From positions 1 to 64,000 of the forward strand of contig JBFJOO010000007.1 in assembly GCA_041617635.1 (NCBI GenBank): a stretch of DNA of 64,000 nucleotides. The letters run 5' to 3'. The notes beneath the pieces are model-generated. The model searched no databases, had not been told where the DNA came from, and was given only the letters and a program-made list of their open reading frames with translations. Below are positions 46,600 to 55,737 of the stretch, piece after piece; the first letter of the stretch is position 1; each line of letters opens with the position of its first letter. Origin of the DNA: JAABRB01 sp041617635 (lineage in GTDB: Bacteria > Pseudomonadota > Gammaproteobacteria > Burkholderiales > SG8-39). Made by a program: the position numbers and the translations under genes.

Positions 46600-47730
46600 T
46601 CAGGGCGTCCGGGCGATGTCGCGCGGCGTGACCGGTTCCCCGGACTGCACGACCAGCGCATAGGACACGTGCTGAAAGACCCGGAACACGAACACGAGAC
46701 CGTAGCGCTCCTCGGGAAGCGTGACAGCCGGCTCACGCGGTTTACCCATGTAGTAGGGCCCCACGCTCTTGTCGTTCGTGACCGTCACGCTCCGGTACAG
46801 AGCGAGTACATTGCCCAACTCGAGCCCGTCCGCGGCACCCTTGTTCAGAATGACGATCTGCAGGGGGCCAGCTTCGCGACGGAACGTGCCGACCTTTTCT
46901 TCGACCGCATACGCCCACTGATTCTCGCCGTATATCTCGCTGCGTGTGTCGAACTCGCCATCGGATATCCCCGCGATCCGCGCGTCGATCTGGCGGTCGG
47001 GCTTGCGCGGGATATAGCTGAAAATGGCCGTCGGTCCGACAGCGACCAGCCGGTCGCCACGGCTGACCTCGCGCGTCGAGCTCGTAATCACCAGCGTGCT
47101 TGGCTCGCCGCGCTTCATGACGCGCGCCACTCCCAGATTCACTGCCTCGAATCCGAGCGTTCGATCGGAGTCCGGATCGATGATCGGGCGACCCTCGCGG
47201 TAGATGTACCAGAGCTCCTCGTCACTCTTGCTGATGCCGTTGACGTAAATCTTTCCGCCCTGGCCGACGTTGTAGCGACCAAGCTCGGTAGAGACGATCT
47301 CGGGCGCCCGGTTCAGCCCTTCGCGCTCGATGACGAGCGGACGGCTTAAGAAGGGTTCGATCAGCTTGGGCGGGATGCTCGGTATGGCTTCGCCGGCCAG
47401 CCGCTCCTCACGAATGCGAGGCGTCGCGCGCTCGATGGTTAGCCGTCCGGTCGCGCGGTCGAAGACGACCACGTCGCCAGGGAAAATGAGGTGCGGATTG
47501 CGAATCTGCTCTTTGTTGAGCCGCCAGATCTCCGGCCAGCGCCACGGCTCACGGAAGAACTTGCCCGATATGCCCCAGAGCGTGTCACCCTTGCGGACCG
47601 TATAGCGGTCCGGCGCATCCGACCGTATTTCGAGGACGTTTCCGCTGACACGCGGATCCGGCTGTTGCGCGAGCGCCGGGATGGCGAGGGCACAGGCGAA
47701 CAGCACCGCTATGCTAGACTTTTTGAACAT
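46600..47730 (-). CDS. LysM peptidoglycan-binding domain protein
   Basis: A 376-aa exported protein. Residues 1-20 form a signal peptide (FKKSSIAVLFACALAIPALAQ). One LysM domain at about residues 40-90 reads YTVRKGDTLWGISGKFF...REPWRWPEIWRLNKEQIRNPHLIFPGDVVVF. The remaining ~280 residues have no domain I recognise. The ATG at 47730 gives the clean signal peptide; the upstream in-frame extension lacks export features. Such proteins next to dprA in betaproteobacteria are usually annotated only as LysM proteins. It is divergent from def. Confidence 0.88.
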   Translation of the reverse strand: MFKKSSIAVLFACALAIPALAQQPDPRVSGNVLEIRSDAPDRYTVRKGDTLWGISGKFFREPWRWPEIWRLNKEQIRNPHLIFPGDVVVFDRATGRLTIERATPRIREERLAGEAIPSIPPKLIEPFLSRPLVIEREGLNRAPEIVSTELGRYNVGQGGKIYVNGISKSDEELWYIYREGRPIIDPDSDRTLGFEAVNLGVARVMKRGEPSTLVITSSTREVSRGDRLVAVGPTAIFSYIPRKPDRQIDARIAGISDGEFDTRSEIYGENQWAYAVEEKVGTFRREAGPLQIVILNKGAADGLELGNVLALYRSVTVTNDKSVGPYYMGKPREPAVTLPEERYGLVFVFRVFQHVSYALVVQSGEPVTPRDIARTP

Positions 47731-47847
47731 GGTTGACCTCGACCCCGTCGAATCCCTAGCCAAGGGCTTGATTTTGCTCCCGGTGCGGCGCAAGTCTCAG
47801 GGAATTGTTTAGATTCTGCACGTAATTAATTCACGCAGCAAGTATTT

Positions 47848-48354
47848 GTGGCACAGCTGACCATCCTCCGCTACCCCGACCCGCGGCTCCATACGGTCGC
47901 CAAGCCGGTCCAGGAAGTCAACGACCAGATCCGGGCCCTCGTGCGGGACATGGCCGAGACCATGTACGCGGCGCCGGGCATCGGCTTGGCGGCCACCCAG
48001 GTCGACGTCCATTTGCGCGTGATCCTCATCGACGTTTCCGACACCCGTGATGAACTGAACGTGCTGATCAACCCCGAAATTCTCGCTGCTGAGGGCATCC
48101 AGGAGTGCGAGGAGGGTTGCCTGTCCGTCCCGGGAGTCTATGAAATCGTGTCCCGGGCGGAGAAGGTCAAAGTGCGCGCCCTGGGAATCGACGGGCAGCC
48201 CTACGAGATCGAGGCCGAGGGGCTGCTCGCCCTGTGCATCCAGCACGAGATGGATCACCTCGAGGGCAAGGTTTTCGTCGAGTATCTCTCGCGACTGAAG
48301 CAGGCGCGCATCCGCGCGAAGCTCCAGAAGCAGCAACGACGCGCGGCGGCCTGA
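47848..48354 (+). CDS. def: Peptide deformylase
   Basis: A 168-aa metalloenzyme that removes the N-formyl group from nascent proteins. The three signature motifs are GIGLAATQ (residues ~45-52), EEGCLSVPG (with the metal-binding Cys near residue 91) and QHEMDHLEG (HExxH-type, two His ligands plus catalytic Glu). GTG start at 47848 (AQLTILRYPDPRL). It is followed by fmt after 23 bp, the usual def-fmt pair. Confidence 0.96.
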   Translation: MAQLTILRYPDPRLHTVAKPVQEVNDQIRALVRDMAETMYAAPGIGLAATQVDVHLRVILIDVSDTRDELNVLINPEILAAEGIQECEEGCLSVPGVYEIVSRAEKVKVRALGIDGQPYEIEAEGLLALCIQHEMDHLEGKVFVEYLSRLKQARIRAKLQKQQRRAAA

Positions 48355-48377
48355 GCGCCGGTCGCCGGCCGTTCCAC

Positions 48378-49349
48378 ATGCGAGTCGTCTATGCGGGCAC
48401 GCCCGGCTTCGCCGTGCCGGCTTTGCAGGCGCTTTGCGCGGCCGGCCATGAAGTTCTACTCGTGCTGACGCAGCCCGACCGCCCGGCCGGACGCGGCCTG
48501 GAGCCCACGTCGAGCAAGGTGAAAGACGCCGCCGAGCGCCTCGGACTGCCGCTCTTGCAGCCCGCGACACTCAAGGATCTCACGGTCCAGGCGCGCGTCC
48601 GCGCCGCTGCGCCGGACGTCCTGGTCGTGGCGGCCTATGGCCTGATCCTTCCCCAGGCGGTGCTCGATATCCCCGCCCACGGCGCCTTGAACATCCACGC
48701 CTCGCTGCTCCCGCGTTGGCGCGGTGCGGCACCCATTCAGCGGGCGATTCTGGCCGGGGATTCGGTCACCGGTGTGTGCATCATGCAGATGGACGCCGGG
48801 CTCGATACCGGTCCAGTCCTGCTGCGGGCCGAGACGGAGATCGCTCCCGAAGACACGGCGGGGATGCTGCACGATCGGTTGGCGACGCTTGGGGCGGATT
48901 TGCTGCTCGAAACGATGCGGAGCATCGGGCGAGGCACTGTTTCGCCCGTGCCGCAAGCGATCGCAGGTGCCACCTATGCCCCTAAGATCGCCAAAGCGGA
49001 AGCGCGCATCGACTGGACGCGATCGGCCCTGGAGATCGACCGTCAGATTCGCGCGTTCAACCCCTTTCCGGGTGCGACCACCCGTATTCGCGGCACGGAA
49101 ATCAAGGTGTGGCGCGCTGCGCTGGGCACGGAAGCCGGCGATCCCGGCGCGATTCTGCGCGCCGGGGCCGACGGAATCGTCGTGGCGTGCGGCACCATGT
49201 CACTCGCGCTGACCGAGTTGCAGCGCCCGGGCGGCAAACGGCTTGCCGCAGTCGATCTGCTGCGCGGATTCCAGCTTGCGGCCGGCGAGCGGTTTGCCGC
49301 CCCGGGCGAGTTGAATTCCGGTCCGAGATCCCCATCTAAGCGTTCGTAG
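48378..49349 (+). CDS. fmt: Methionyl-tRNA formyltransferase
   Basis: A 323-aa enzyme that formylates Met-tRNAfMet with 10-formyl-tetrahydrofolate. It begins MRVVYAGTPGFAVPALQAL; the folate-binding and catalytic stretch is INIHASLLPRWRGAAPIQRAILAGD (Asn, His), followed by QMDAGLDTGPVL. The C-terminal OB-fold tRNA-binding domain starts near residue 210. The ATG at 48378 was chosen over in-frame upstream sequence that lies within def. Confidence 0.96.
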   Translation: MRVVYAGTPGFAVPALQALCAAGHEVLLVLTQPDRPAGRGLEPTSSKVKDAAERLGLPLLQPATLKDLTVQARVRAAAPDVLVVAAYGLILPQAVLDIPAHGALNIHASLLPRWRGAAPIQRAILAGDSVTGVCIMQMDAGLDTGPVLLRAETEIAPEDTAGMLHDRLATLGADLLLETMRSIGRGTVSPVPQAIAGATYAPKIAKAEARIDWTRSALEIDRQIRAFNPFPGATTRIRGTEIKVWRAALGTEAGDPGAILRAGADGIVVACGTMSLALTELQRPGGKRLAAVDLLRGFQLAAGERFAAPGELNSGPRSPSKRS

Positions 49350-49377
49350 AACACGTTGATTACGGAGCAATCAATCC

Positions 49378-50217
49378 ATGATCGGCAACTGGCTCAAGAC
49401 AACCATTCTCCTGGCGGGCATCCTCGCGTTGTTCGGCGCGGTCGGTGGTGCGCTGGGTGGCACCCAGGGGATGCTGATCGCGCTCGCCATCGGCGGCGCG
49501 CTGAATTTCTTCGCCTACTGGTTCTCGGACAAGATGGTCTTGCGCATGTACAAGGCACAGGAAGTCGACGAGACCACTTCACCGTACCTTTACAGCATGG
49601 TGCGGGAACTCGCCGCGCGCGCGGGGTTGCCCATGCCGCGCGTCTACCTCATCGACGAGGCTCAGCCGAACGCGTTCGCCACCGGCCGCAACCCGGACAA
49701 TGCGGCGGTTGCGGCGACGACCGGCATCATCGAGCTCCTTTCGCCCCGCGAGCTGCGCGGCGTCATGGCCCACGAGCTCGCGCACATCAGGCACCGCGAC
49801 ATATTGATCTCGACGATCTCCGCCACTGTGGCCGGCGCGATCTCGGTGCTCTCCCAGTTCGGTCTCTTCTTCGGTGCAGGGCGCGATCGCGAGGGCGGCA
49901 ATCCCCTGCTGGCCATCCTAGTGATGATCCTCGCGCCGATCGCCGCGATGCTGATCCAGTTCGCCATCTCGCGCACCCGCGAATTCGGCGCGGATCGCGG
50001 CGGCGCGGAGATCTCCGGCGATCCGAACGCGCTCGCCGATGCGCTGGGGAAGATCGATCGTTACGCGCGCGGCATTCCGCTCGCAACCGCAGAGACCCAC
50101 CCCGCCACGGCGCAGATGATGATCATCAATCCGCTGTCGGGTGCGGGTCTGCGCGGACTGTTCAGCACTCATCCCGCAACGGAAGAAAGAATCGCGCGCC
50201 TGCGCGCGATGGCCTGA
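49378..50217 (+). CDS. htpX: Membrane zinc metalloprotease HtpX
   Basis: A 279-aa M48-family protease for membrane protein quality control. Two N-terminal helices (residues ~7-48), the catalytic VMAHELAHIRHRDI (HExxH zinc site), and two more helices (~150-200) are visible. The Glu zinc ligand comes with FAISRTREFGADRGGAEISGDP. It follows fmt by 28 bp and precedes rsmB by 82 bp. Confidence 0.95.
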   Translation: MIGNWLKTTILLAGILALFGAVGGALGGTQGMLIALAIGGALNFFAYWFSDKMVLRMYKAQEVDETTSPYLYSMVRELAARAGLPMPRVYLIDEAQPNAFATGRNPDNAAVAATTGIIELLSPRELRGVMAHELAHIRHRDILISTISATVAGAISVLSQFGLFFGAGRDREGGNPLLAILVMILAPIAAMLIQFAISRTREFGADRGGAEISGDPNALADALGKIDRYARGIPLATAETHPATAQMMIINPLSGAGLRGLFSTHPATEERIARLRAMA

Positions 50218-50299
50218 CCGAGCCATCCGTTCTCTCGCGGGACACGCGCGAACGTGAAGCGCGCGGCCTGGCACGCCGGATATAATTCGCGCCCCTGCC

Positions 50300-51565
50300 A
50301 TGGCCGCGCCCCAATCCAAGAGCCTGGCCGAAGACCTTGCTGACGCGAGCCGGGTCGTTGCGCGAATCGCCGCCGGCGAGAGTCTAAGTTCCGTGCGTGC
50401 GCGGGGGCCGCTGCGTCCCGCCGTGCTCGATCTCGTGTACGGTTCACTGCGCGATTTCGGACGCGGCGATCTTCTGATCGAAGCGCTCACGGAGCGTGCG
50501 CATCCCGATCCGACCGTGCGCGCGCTGCTGCTCGTCGCGTTGCGCGGTCTGCGCGCCGGGCGCGCGGAGCATGCTCTGGTGAGCCAGGCCGTCGAGGCGG
50601 CGGGGCGGCTGCGCGTCGCCGCGGCGAAAGGCTTCGTGAACGCGGTCCTGCGCAATTATCTGCGCCGACGAGAGGCACTCGAGGCGCGGGTCGCGACGTC
50701 CGATGTCGGGCGCCACTGCCATCCGCAGTGGTGGGTGCAGCGGCTGCGTGCCCAGTATCCGGACGACTGGGAGCGCGCCCTCGAGGCAGGCAATCAGCAC
50801 CCGCCGATGACCCTGCGCGTCAACGTTCGGCGGACCAGCGTGGCCCAATACCTCGATTTGCTTGCGGACGCGCGCATCGCGGCGCGGCAGGTCGGACCGG
50901 TGGCGATTCTCCTCGCGACCCCGCTTCCCGTCGAGGACGTGCCTGGATTCGCCGACGGGATCGTGTCGGTCCAGGACGCCGGGGCACAGCTGGCGGCGCC
51001 CCTGCTTGCTCCTGCCCCAGGACAGCGCGTGCTCGACGCGTGCGCCGCGCCGGGCGGCAAGGCGGCGCATGTCCTCGAGCTTGCCGACGTAGAGCTCACC
51101 GCGCTCGATATCGATCCTACCCGGCTAGAGCGCGTGCGCGCGACGCTCGCACGCCTCGGCCTCACGGCACGGGCGCTCCAGGGCGATGCCGCCGAGCCTG
51201 CGCAGTGGGCCGACGGTGGCACGTTCCATCGGATTCTGCTCGACGCCCCATGCACCGCCTCGGGCGTCGCCCGCCGCTACCCGGACGTGAAGTGGCTGCG
51301 GCGCGCGCAGGACATCGCGGGCTTCGCGGCCCTTCAGCGCAGACTGCTTGCCGCTTTGTGGCGGGTGTTGGAGCCGGGTGGTAAATTGCTCTACGCCACT
51401 TGTTCGGTATTCGACGAGGAGGGCAACGCGGTGGTGGAATGGTTTGTCGGACAGCAGTCGGATGCGGCGCGCATCGCCATTCCGGGACTCGCCAGCGGAC
51501 AGTTGTTGCCCAACGGGGACCACGACGGCTTTTATTACGCTCTGCTGGAGAAAGAACGCGCCTGA
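50300..51565 (+). CDS. rsmB: 16S rRNA (cytosine967-C5)-methyltransferase RsmB (Sun)
   Basis: A 421-aa enzyme forming m5C967 in 16S rRNA. An N-terminal NusB-like helical domain (~1-140) precedes a Rossmann methyltransferase domain with VLDACAAPGGKAAHVLEL (SAM), ILLDAPCTASGVARRYPDVKW (first catalytic Cys) and LLYATCSVFDEEGNAVVEWF (second Cys). Head of the rsmB-DUF4390-ntrY-ntrX-trkA-trkH run. Confidence 0.96.
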   Translation: MAAPQSKSLAEDLADASRVVARIAAGESLSSVRARGPLRPAVLDLVYGSLRDFGRGDLLIEALTERAHPDPTVRALLLVALRGLRAGRAEHALVSQAVEAAGRLRVAAAKGFVNAVLRNYLRRREALEARVATSDVGRHCHPQWWVQRLRAQYPDDWERALEAGNQHPPMTLRVNVRRTSVAQYLDLLADARIAARQVGPVAILLATPLPVEDVPGFADGIVSVQDAGAQLAAPLLAPAPGQRVLDACAAPGGKAAHVLELADVELTALDIDPTRLERVRATLARLGLTARALQGDAAEPAQWADGGTFHRILLDAPCTASGVARRYPDVKWLRRAQDIAGFAALQRRLLAALWRVLEPGGKLLYATCSVFDEEGNAVVEWFVGQQSDAARIAIPGLASGQLLPNGDHDGFYYALLEKERA

Positions 51566-51680
51566 CGGCGTCCGGCGGGTACTCGTGCGAGGACGGAGCA
51601 GGCCGCCCGGCTCGCGCGGGGCAGACGACCACAGCGATGCGCTGACCAGGAACGGGAAGATCTTGCTCTCATATTCTGCG

Positions 51681-52292
51681 ATGCAGGCGAGCCGGGGGAT
51701 GCCAGCCCCGCGATTCGCCGAGCGTCTGCGCCGAGCGTTGTTCTTGGTGGTTGCGGTGGCCGGAATGCTCGTGGCTGACTGCGCGCGGGCCGACGAGATC
51801 GCGGTGCGCGACGCCCGCCTCGTCGCGGGAGAGGAGGGCGTTGCACTGCATGCCGATTTCGACGTCACGCTCACCCCGCGGCTCGAAAACGCCCTGCACA
51901 TGGGCGTCGCGCTTTACTTCACTACGGAGTTCGAGTTGACACGTCCGCGCTGGTACTGGCTGGATGACCGGATCGCCTCGGTATCGCGCTCGACGCGCGT
52001 GTCGTTTCATGTGCTGACGCGGACCTATCGCCTCAGCACGGGAGCGCTGCATCAGAGCTTTCCCACCCTCGACGAGGCGCTGCATGTGCTCGGCCGCGTG
52101 CGCCATTGGATCGTGCTCGCCAACGATCAGCTGCGGCCCGAGATGAGCTACGTCGCTTCGACCCGGATGCGACTGGATGTATCGCAGCTCCCGAAGCCTT
52201 TCCAGGTGAGCGCCCTGGCGAATCGTGAGTGGACGCTTGCGTCCGAATGGATCCGCTGGGAGATCACGCCGCCGGGAGCCAACGCGAAATGA
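51681..52292 (+). CDS. DUF4390 domain protein
   Basis: A 203-aa exported protein. An N-terminal signal-like helix (residues ~22-40, FLVVAVAGMLVADCARAD) may mark a cleaved or anchored segment, followed by a beta-rich periplasmic domain (EIAVRDARLVAGEEGVALHADFDVTLTPRLENALHMGVALYF), the DUF4390 pattern. Family members always sit between rsmB and ntrY in betaproteobacteria, with no known activity. The ATG at 51681 was chosen as the first ATG of the conserved part; a TTG at 51663 is possible. Its stop overlaps the ntrY start (ATGA). Confidence 0.8.
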   Translation: MQASRGMPAPRFAERLRRALFLVVAVAGMLVADCARADEIAVRDARLVAGEEGVALHADFDVTLTPRLENALHMGVALYFTTEFELTRPRWYWLDDRIASVSRSTRVSFHVLTRTYRLSTGALHQSFPTLDEALHVLGRVRHWIVLANDQLRPEMSYVASTRMRLDVSQLPKPFQVSALANREWTLASEWIRWEITPPGANAK

Positions 52293-54388
52293 CCTACGTC
52301 CTGGTCGCCAGTGCCGCCCTCGCCGGGATCCTGCTGTTTCTGCTTGCCGCGGCGAGCGGACAGACGACGTTCTTTGCGGAGCACTATCCGCTCCTCCTCG
52401 TGCTGAACGGCGCAATGGTGTTTGGCCTGTTCCTCCTCGTCGGATATCAGCTGATCACATTGTGGCGCGCCCTGAGGGCGCGCGCATTCGGGTCGCGCTT
52501 GACACTGCGGTTTCTCGCGATTTTCGTGGTCATGGCGCTGGTGCCAGGGGCACTGGTGTACACGGTTTCGGTCCAGTTTCTCACCCGCAGCATCGAGTCC
52601 TGGTTCGACGTCCGGGTCGACGCGGCGTTGGAAAAGGGGCTTGACCTGGCGCGCAACCTGCTGGACAGCCGCCTTGCCGATCTACGCGGCAAGGCCACCA
52701 CCATGGCGTTGGAGCTCTCCGAGCTGCCGCCCGCGCTTCAGTCGGTCGCGCTGAACCGCATGCGCGAGCAGGCGGGTGCCACCGAAGCCGTCCTGATCGC
52801 CGGAAACGGCTCGGTCATCGCAAGCGCATCGCGAAATGTGACCCGACTCGTCGCCGAGCCCCCGCCCGCTGCGGTGCTGCGCGTCGCGCGCGCCGCGCGC
52901 GGTTACGCGACCATCGAGGGGGTCGGCGAGCGGGGCCTGCTGCTTCGCGCGATCGTCCCGCTGTCGGCAGCTGCCATTTCCGAGGAGACGCGGTGGTTGC
53001 AGCTGGTCGACACCGTGCCCCCGGGTCTCGTAGACAGCGCCGAAACCGTGCAGTCAGTGTATGGAGATTATCGGGAGCTCTCGCTCTTGCGCGTCGGACT
53101 CAAGCGGATTTATCTCCTGACGCTGACCCTGACACTGCTGCTCACGCTGTTCTCCTCGATTGCGCTCGCATTCGTGCTTTCCCGGCGGCTGTCTGCCCCG
53201 CTCGCGATGCTTGCCGAAGGTACCGAGGCGGTGGCGCGCGGAGATTTCAGCCGCCACGCGGAGGTGACGAGCCGCGACGAGCTTGGCGTGCTGACGCGCT
53301 CGTTCAACTCGATGACCGCCCAGCTTGGTCAGGCACGCGCGGCGGCCGAGGCGAACCGCGAGCAGGTCGAAGCCGCCAGGGCGTACCTGGAGAACATTCT
53401 CGCCAACTTGTCCGCGGGCGTGCTCACCTTCGACGAGCGGTTTCGGCTGCTGATCGCGAACGCGGGCGCCGGAGCGATCCTCGGCGAAGACCTGGCACGC
53501 CACGAAGGCGCACCGCTTGCAGGGTCCGCGACGCTCGGTCCGCTCGCGCAGGAGATCGGCGCCGCATTCGCGGGATCGGGCGAGGGCTCGTGGCAGCGTG
53601 AGATCGAGCTCGCGGGGCGCGGCCAGGTGATACTCGCGCGGGGCTCGCGGCTGCCTGCCCCTGCAGGCGGCGGGTTCGTCGTGGTGTTCGACGACATCAC
53701 GCAGCTGATTGCCGCGCAACGCGCCACCGCCTGGGGGGAAGTCGCGCGCCGCCTCGCGCACGAGATCAAGAATCCGCTGACCCCGATTCAGCTTTCCGCG
53801 GAGCGCTTGCAGGCCAAGCTTGCGGGCCGGCTTCCGGCGGCGGACGCGGAGGCGCTCGAGCGGGCCACGAGCACCATCGTCAATCAGGTCGCCGCGCTCA
53901 AGAACATGGTGGACGAGTTTCGCGAGTACGCGCGGCTGCCCACGCCGACGCTCCATACGCTGGACTTGAACGGGCTCGTGCGCGAGGTGTACGCGCTATA
54001 CGAGCATTCCGACGTGCCGGTCAAGCTCCGGCTCGGTCAGGACCTTCCGCCGGTGCGCGGCGACCCGGCCCAGCTGCGGCAGGTCATCCACAACCTGATC
54101 CAGAATGCGCAGGACGCGCTTGCCGGCCGGCGCGACCCGCGCATCGAGCTGCGCACCGAGCACGCGGGAGATCGCGCCCGCCTTTGCGTGGCCGACAACG
54201 GCGGCGGTTTCGCCGAGAACATCCTGAAGCGGGTCTTCGAACCCTACGTGACCACCAAGCCCAAGGGCACCGGGCTCGGGCTCGCCATCGTGAAGAAGAT
54301 CATCGAAGAGCATCACGGTACAGTGTCGATCGAGAATCGCCCCCAGTCCGGCGCGGCCGTCACGGTCGCATTGCCGCTGGCGGCGTGA
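52289..54388 (+). CDS. ntrY: Sensor histidine kinase, NtrY family
   Basis: A 699-aa membrane kinase. Helices at ~1-24, 34-58, 78-100 and ~280-305 frame a periplasmic sensor segment. A HAMP domain (~305-355), a PAS-like region (~370-480), the dimerisation His in RRLAHEIKNPLTPIQLSAERLQ, and the GHKL ATPase (NLIQNAQDAL, VADNGGGFAENIL, GTGLGLAIVKKIIEEHHG) follow. The phospho-accepting His lies near residue 495. It is coupled to the DUF4390 gene and precedes ntrX by 10 bp. NtrY-type kinases sense nitrogen or redox state. Confidence 0.92.
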   Translation: MTYVLVASAALAGILLFLLAAASGQTTFFAEHYPLLLVLNGAMVFGLFLLVGYQLITLWRALRARAFGSRLTLRFLAIFVVMALVPGALVYTVSVQFLTRSIESWFDVRVDAALEKGLDLARNLLDSRLADLRGKATTMALELSELPPALQSVALNRMREQAGATEAVLIAGNGSVIASASRNVTRLVAEPPPAAVLRVARAARGYATIEGVGERGLLLRAIVPLSAAAISEETRWLQLVDTVPPGLVDSAETVQSVYGDYRELSLLRVGLKRIYLLTLTLTLLLTLFSSIALAFVLSRRLSAPLAMLAEGTEAVARGDFSRHAEVTSRDELGVLTRSFNSMTAQLGQARAAAEANREQVEAARAYLENILANLSAGVLTFDERFRLLIANAGAGAILGEDLARHEGAPLAGSATLGPLAQEIGAAFAGSGEGSWQREIELAGRGQVILARGSRLPAPAGGGFVVVFDDITQLIAAQRATAWGEVARRLAHEIKNPLTPIQLSAERLQAKLAGRLPAADAEALERATSTIVNQVAALKNMVDEFREYARLPTPTLHTLDLNGLVREVYALYEHSDVPVKLRLGQDLPPVRGDPAQLRQVIHNLIQNAQDALAGRRDPRIELRTEHAGDRARLCVADNGGGFAENILKRVFEPYVTTKPKGTGLGLAIVKKIIEEHHGTVSIENRPQSGAAVTVALPLAA

Positions 54389-54398
54389 GGCGGAGCGC

Positions 54399-55640
54399 AT
54401 GGCGAAGATACTGGTAGTCGACGACGAGATCGGGATCCGCGAGCTCCTGTCGGAAATCTTGACCGACGAGGGGCACACGGTCCGGCTCGCGCACAACGCC
54501 ACGGCCGCCCGCGAGCTCCGCGCTCGCGAGCGGCCGGAGCTCGTGCTGCTCGATATCTGGATGCCGGATATCGATGGAATTTCGCTGCTTAAGGAATGGT
54601 CCGCCAGCGGCGCGCTCACCATGCCCGTAGTGATGATGTCCGGCCACGCCACGATCGACACGGCCGTGGAGGCCACGCGGATCGGCGCGATGGATTTTCT
54701 CGAGAAGCCGATCGCGCTGCAGAAGCTGCTCGGCGCGGTGAAGCGCGCGCTGCGCAGCGGCGAGACACGCCCGGAGTCCCGCCTCACCCTCGCCGGTCTC
54801 GGCCGCGCGCCGGTGATCGCGGAGGCACGCAAGCGCCTCGCGCAGCTCGCCAACGCGAGCGCCCCGCTGCTCCTGCGCGGCGAGCCGGGCATGATGCCGG
54901 AGCTCTACGCGAGAGAGCTGCAACGTCCCAACACGCCGTGGGTCGGGGCCGGCAAGGCGCTCTCCGAGGCACCGCAGGAGCTTCTAGCCCAGGCGGCCGG
55001 CGGAATTCTCTTTATCGACGAGCTCGCAAATCTGAACAAGTCGCAGCAGCGCAACCTCACCTTTCTCCTGGGGCGCGCCGATCGCAGCCAGATCCGGTAC
55101 GTATCGTTCAGCTCGGAGGATCCGCGCCGCCTCGTCGAAGAGCACGGGTTCGATGCCGATCTGCTCGCACGACTGTCGGAACTGGTACTGGTGTTGCCCG
55201 CTTTGCGTGACTTCGCGCAGGAGATTCCGGAGCTCGCCGCAACGTTGCTTGCCCAGCTCGTGGAGTCTCGCTTCTGTCCGCCGCGCACCTTCTCGACCGC
55301 GGCGCTGAATGCGCTCCGGCAATACGAGTGGCCACGGAATCTCGAGGAATTGCAGCAGGCCGTCAAGAGTGCAGGACTCGCGGCGCTCGAGGACGAGATC
55401 AGCGCAGCCGACATCGATCGCGTGCTCATGCGGCCGGCCGCAAGGAGCTCCGGAATCGGCATTCCGCTCGATATTCCGCTGCGCGAGGCGCGCGACGTTT
55501 TCGAGCGCGCATACTTCGAGCATCACCTCGCCCGCGATCCGTCGATCAGCCGGCTCGCGGAGAAATCGGGGCTCGAGCGCACGCATCTCTACCGGAAGCT
55601 GAAGGCGCTCGGCATTCCGCTCGGACGCAAGGACGAGTGA
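54399..55640 (+). CDS. ntrX: NtrX-family response regulator with a degenerate AAA+ domain
   Basis: A 413-aa regulator in three parts. The receiver domain (1-118) is intact: acidic pair Asp8/Asp9, phospho-acceptor Asp52, Lys103. The central domain (~130-345) is clearly AAA+ derived but crippled. The Walker A loop is GEPGMMPE (161-168) with no GK(T/S/E), the GAFTGA sigma54-contact loop is missing together with ~40 residues, and the WPGNVREL motif reads WPRNLEEL. Walker B-like ILFIDEL remains. The Fis-type HTH (384-402, ISRLAEKSGLERTHLYRKL) is intact. It is therefore probably a DNA-binding regulator that cannot remodel sigma54 polymerase. Confidence 0.88.
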   Translation: MAKILVVDDEIGIRELLSEILTDEGHTVRLAHNATAARELRARERPELVLLDIWMPDIDGISLLKEWSASGALTMPVVMMSGHATIDTAVEATRIGAMDFLEKPIALQKLLGAVKRALRSGETRPESRLTLAGLGRAPVIAEARKRLAQLANASAPLLLRGEPGMMPELYARELQRPNTPWVGAGKALSEAPQELLAQAAGGILFIDELANLNKSQQRNLTFLLGRADRSQIRYVSFSSEDPRRLVEEHGFDADLLARLSELVLVLPALRDFAQEIPELAATLLAQLVESRFCPPRTFSTAALNALRQYEWPRNLEELQQAVKSAGLAALEDEISAADIDRVLMRPAARSSGIGIPLDIPLREARDVFERAYFEHHLARDPSISRLAEKSGLERTHLYRKLKALGIPLGRKDE

Positions 55641-55737
55641 ACAGCCGCCGGGGGCCGACCGCTCGCACGCGGTCTTCACACTCGCTCGCCATGTTGGAAC
55701 AAGCTACAATCCGCGCGCGCAAACTCCAGGGAGCGCC

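Noticed and set aside
54840..55000. Frameshift or deletion error explaining the degenerate NtrX AAA+ domain
   Set aside because: The frame continues without interruption into an intact HTH, and several separate motifs are changed, which one sequencing error could not do.
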